Below are positions 8,642-10,447 of a stretch of DNA of 10,447 bases, piece by piece. The stretch covers positions 1 through 10,447 of the forward strand of contig JAPLER010000281.1 in the NCBI GenBank assembly GCA_026391115.1, read 5' to 3'. Positions within the stretch are counted from its first letter, which is position 1; every line of letters starts with the position of its first letter. Both the position numbers and the translations under genes were made by a program. Under the pieces are notes generated by a model. That model was given only the letters and a program-made list of their open reading frames with translations. It was not told the origin of the DNA and searched no databases. This DNA comes from Bacteroidota bacterium. GTDB taxonomy: Bacteria; Bacteroidota; Bacteroidia; Chitinophagales; Chitinophagaceae.

Positions 8642-10447
8642 TAGATGTATTTTAGTTTCGCTACTTTAATTATCTCTTCAATGAGTTCATCTATTTTATC
8701 GAAAGAAAACTGTGTATCGTATTGTTGTTGTTTTTCATAAAGCAAATCATCTAAATTATTTTTTAGCATTTTTTCAATCTCAATATTTGTTTGCCAATCA
8801 ATAATTAAAGTGTCGTTTTCGTACACTACATTTTTAATACATTCTTCTAATTCAATAGCCATTGCTGCTTGTATTTCTTTTGGCTCTGGCTGATTATTAA
8901 AACTGTTTTCTAAAACTGCATTCACAAGGTTGTAATAGGCAATTGCATTGGGTTTGCTCTGTATGCTATTGGGTACATTATTTTGTTTACCTGTATGAAA
9001 TTGGTTTTCGTAGTCTTTAGCTTTCTTTAAATAATCTGCTTCATTTATTCTGTGTTGGTGATAATCGTCAATTGCTTCTTTAATTACTTGTGATAGCTTT
9101 TTATAAAAGATGGGATCTTCGTTCATCTTTATATTTATTGCCTTTATTGTTCTTGTAGCAATGTGGTCGGCTTTTGCAGCTTTGCCTGTTAGTTTATCTA
9201 CTTCTGCTTCTCGTTTTTCTTTATCAAAAATATTTACCTGCTCTGTAATTTTTAATGTTTCGCCAACTGTTGTAATGTGCTTGTCTATTAGCTTTTGAAC
9301 TTGTGGTTCGTATTCTTTGTAATCTACATCGTCAAAATATCTACGTTTTACATCTACTCTTAACTGCAAGAAAAACTTACTATCTTTTTTGTACTTGTCA
9401 ATTGTTTTTTCGTTGCTTGCATCGTTAAATTCAATTGATGCCATTGCTAATTTAAACAACCGAATAAAGGCTGATAATTTTTCGTAAAATGGATGTCTGA
9501 TACTTTCATCACTTAATAATTCAGCATAAGCTTCAGCATCGTATTTGTTTTTTATGGTTTTGAAAATGTCCCATAATTCGCTGTGTGCCTGTGGCAATTT
9601 TTCAATCTCTTTTGTAATGTTTGTAATGGTTCCAGCCAATTCTTCTTGCTCAAAATCATCTAAGCCACTGTAAGTATTTAAAGCATTGTCTAAGTTTTCT
9701 AAGTTGCCAAAATAATCAATGATAAAGCCATACTCTTTACCTGGTGCAACTCTGTTTACCCTTGCAATAGCTTGTAATAAGGTGTGTTCTTTTAAACTTC
9801 GAGTGATGTATAACACCTGATTATTGGGTGCATCAAAACCAGTGAGTAGTTTATCTACCACTATAATTATTTCGGGTTGTTCTTGCTTCTTAAATGCACT
9901 AATGATGGATTTTTCGTAGGTTTCTTGCTTACCATATTTACCCATCATTGCTTTCCAAAACTTTAATACAACATCTTCTGTTTCTTCAAAAGCATCTTCG
10001 TAATTTTCTCTTGTATCTGGTGCAGATATTAATACATATTGCAGTGGTTTTATTGGGTGCTACTAATTGCCCTTTAAAGCCTGTGCCTTGTATGTTATCT
10101 GCAAAGTGGTCGCTAATATCCCAAGCCCTTGCATAAATGATTTGGTCGGCTTTATTGAGTTGATTTGGTGTGCTGTATTTTCTTTTTAATGCTGCTTTGC
10201 CGTAAGGTGTAAGAGGCTCTGAAACTTTCTCGAAAAATGTATCTAATGGCTTTTCGTTTACTTCAATAATGTTGTGCCTTCCTTCATACAACAAAGGCAC
10301 TACAGCTTTATCTTCTACAGCATCAGTGATAGAATACACATCAATCATTCCACCAAATTTATTGGCTGTGCTTTTTTCTTTTTTCATTAAAGTTGTACCA
10401 GTAAAAGCAACAAAGCAAGCATTGTGAAATACCTTTTGCATTTTTAC
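8641..10447 (-). pseudogene. hsdR: Type I restriction enzyme R subunit (HsdR), C-terminal part, frameshifted; 5' end beyond window
   Basis: Only the second half of HsdR is visible. The upstream frame enters from the right edge and reads through FTGTTL (motif III region, near 10400), a GGMIDVYSITDAVEDKAV stretch and FKGQLVAPNK (motif IV region). It then shifts to the nonsense tail CINICTRYKRK and stops at 9986-9988. The correct sequence resumes in another frame as VLISAPDTRENYED (from 10035) and continues through DKLLTGFDAPNNQ (motif V), QAIARVNR (motif VI, near 9760) and the helical C-terminal domain to the stop at 8641. About 15 residues normally found between these two points are missing, which indicates an out-of-frame deletion. 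HsdR is the ATP-driven translocase and nuclease of type I systems. Losing the second RecA domain in frame should abolish restriction. The downstream frame could restart at ATG 9948, but would lack motifs I-IV. Confidence 0.88.
10021..10045 (-). other. Deletion/frameshift junction inside hsdR
   Basis: Here the open frame of the upstream HsdR segment gives way to the downstream one. The last residues that fit the family in the first frame are APNKTTAI; the first that fit in the second are VLISAPD, encoded from 10035. The junction is bracketed by a direct repeat TGCAG at 10021-10025 and 10040-10044, and the interval forms an imperfect A/T-rich inverted repeat (GCA-ATAT and ATAT-TGC arms, allowing for one unpaired base). 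This could reflect the deletion mechanism or be coincidental. Confidence 0.6.

Noticed and set aside
9110..10136. Two plus-strand open frames (9110-9298 and 9948-10136) antisense to hsdR
   Set aside because: Both are explained as shadows of the HsdR coding frame; hydrophobic composition alone does not support a membrane protein or antitoxin.

Overview
The window is AT-rich, and every gene I can support lies on the minus strand, so transcription runs from right to left. Genes are tightly packed, mostly start at ATG, and are preceded by A/T-rich leaders without a Shine-Dalgarno sequence. This style, together with the protein sequences, suggests a Bacteroidota bacterium. That is an inference from gene style; there is no rRNA or housekeeping marker here.

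The content is a defence island with two modules. The right part (7931-10447) is the 3' end of a type I restriction-modification locus: the C-terminal part of the restriction/translocase subunit HsdR, followed with a TAATG stop-start overlap by a YgjP/SprT-like zinc metallopeptidase gene. Both are damaged. hsdR has an out-of-frame deletion in the second helicase domain, near 10030-10042. The peptidase gene has a single in-frame amber codon (8249-8251) where a tryptophan is expected. Type I restriction from this locus is therefore probably off.

An AT-rich gap of about 320 bp (7611-7930) separates this from the left module, a four-gene operon that I read as a class 2-like DISARM anti-phage system. 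In transcription order it has a DrmE-like protein (7604-5679), a 167-residue protein overlapping its end by 31 nt (5709-5206), the DrmA SF2 helicase (5204-1587) and the DUF1998 protein DrmB (from 1574, running off the left edge). DrmA and DrmB are the DNA-loading core of DISARM. The phospholipase D-like DrmC and the DNA methyltransferase that normally complete the system are not visible; if present, they should lie beyond the left edge.

The most interesting points are three. The DrmE-like protein may be a formerly longer protein now split into two overlapping frames. It also has a degenerate nucleotide-binding loop. Finally, an apparently intact DISARM core sits beside a decaying type I restriction module.
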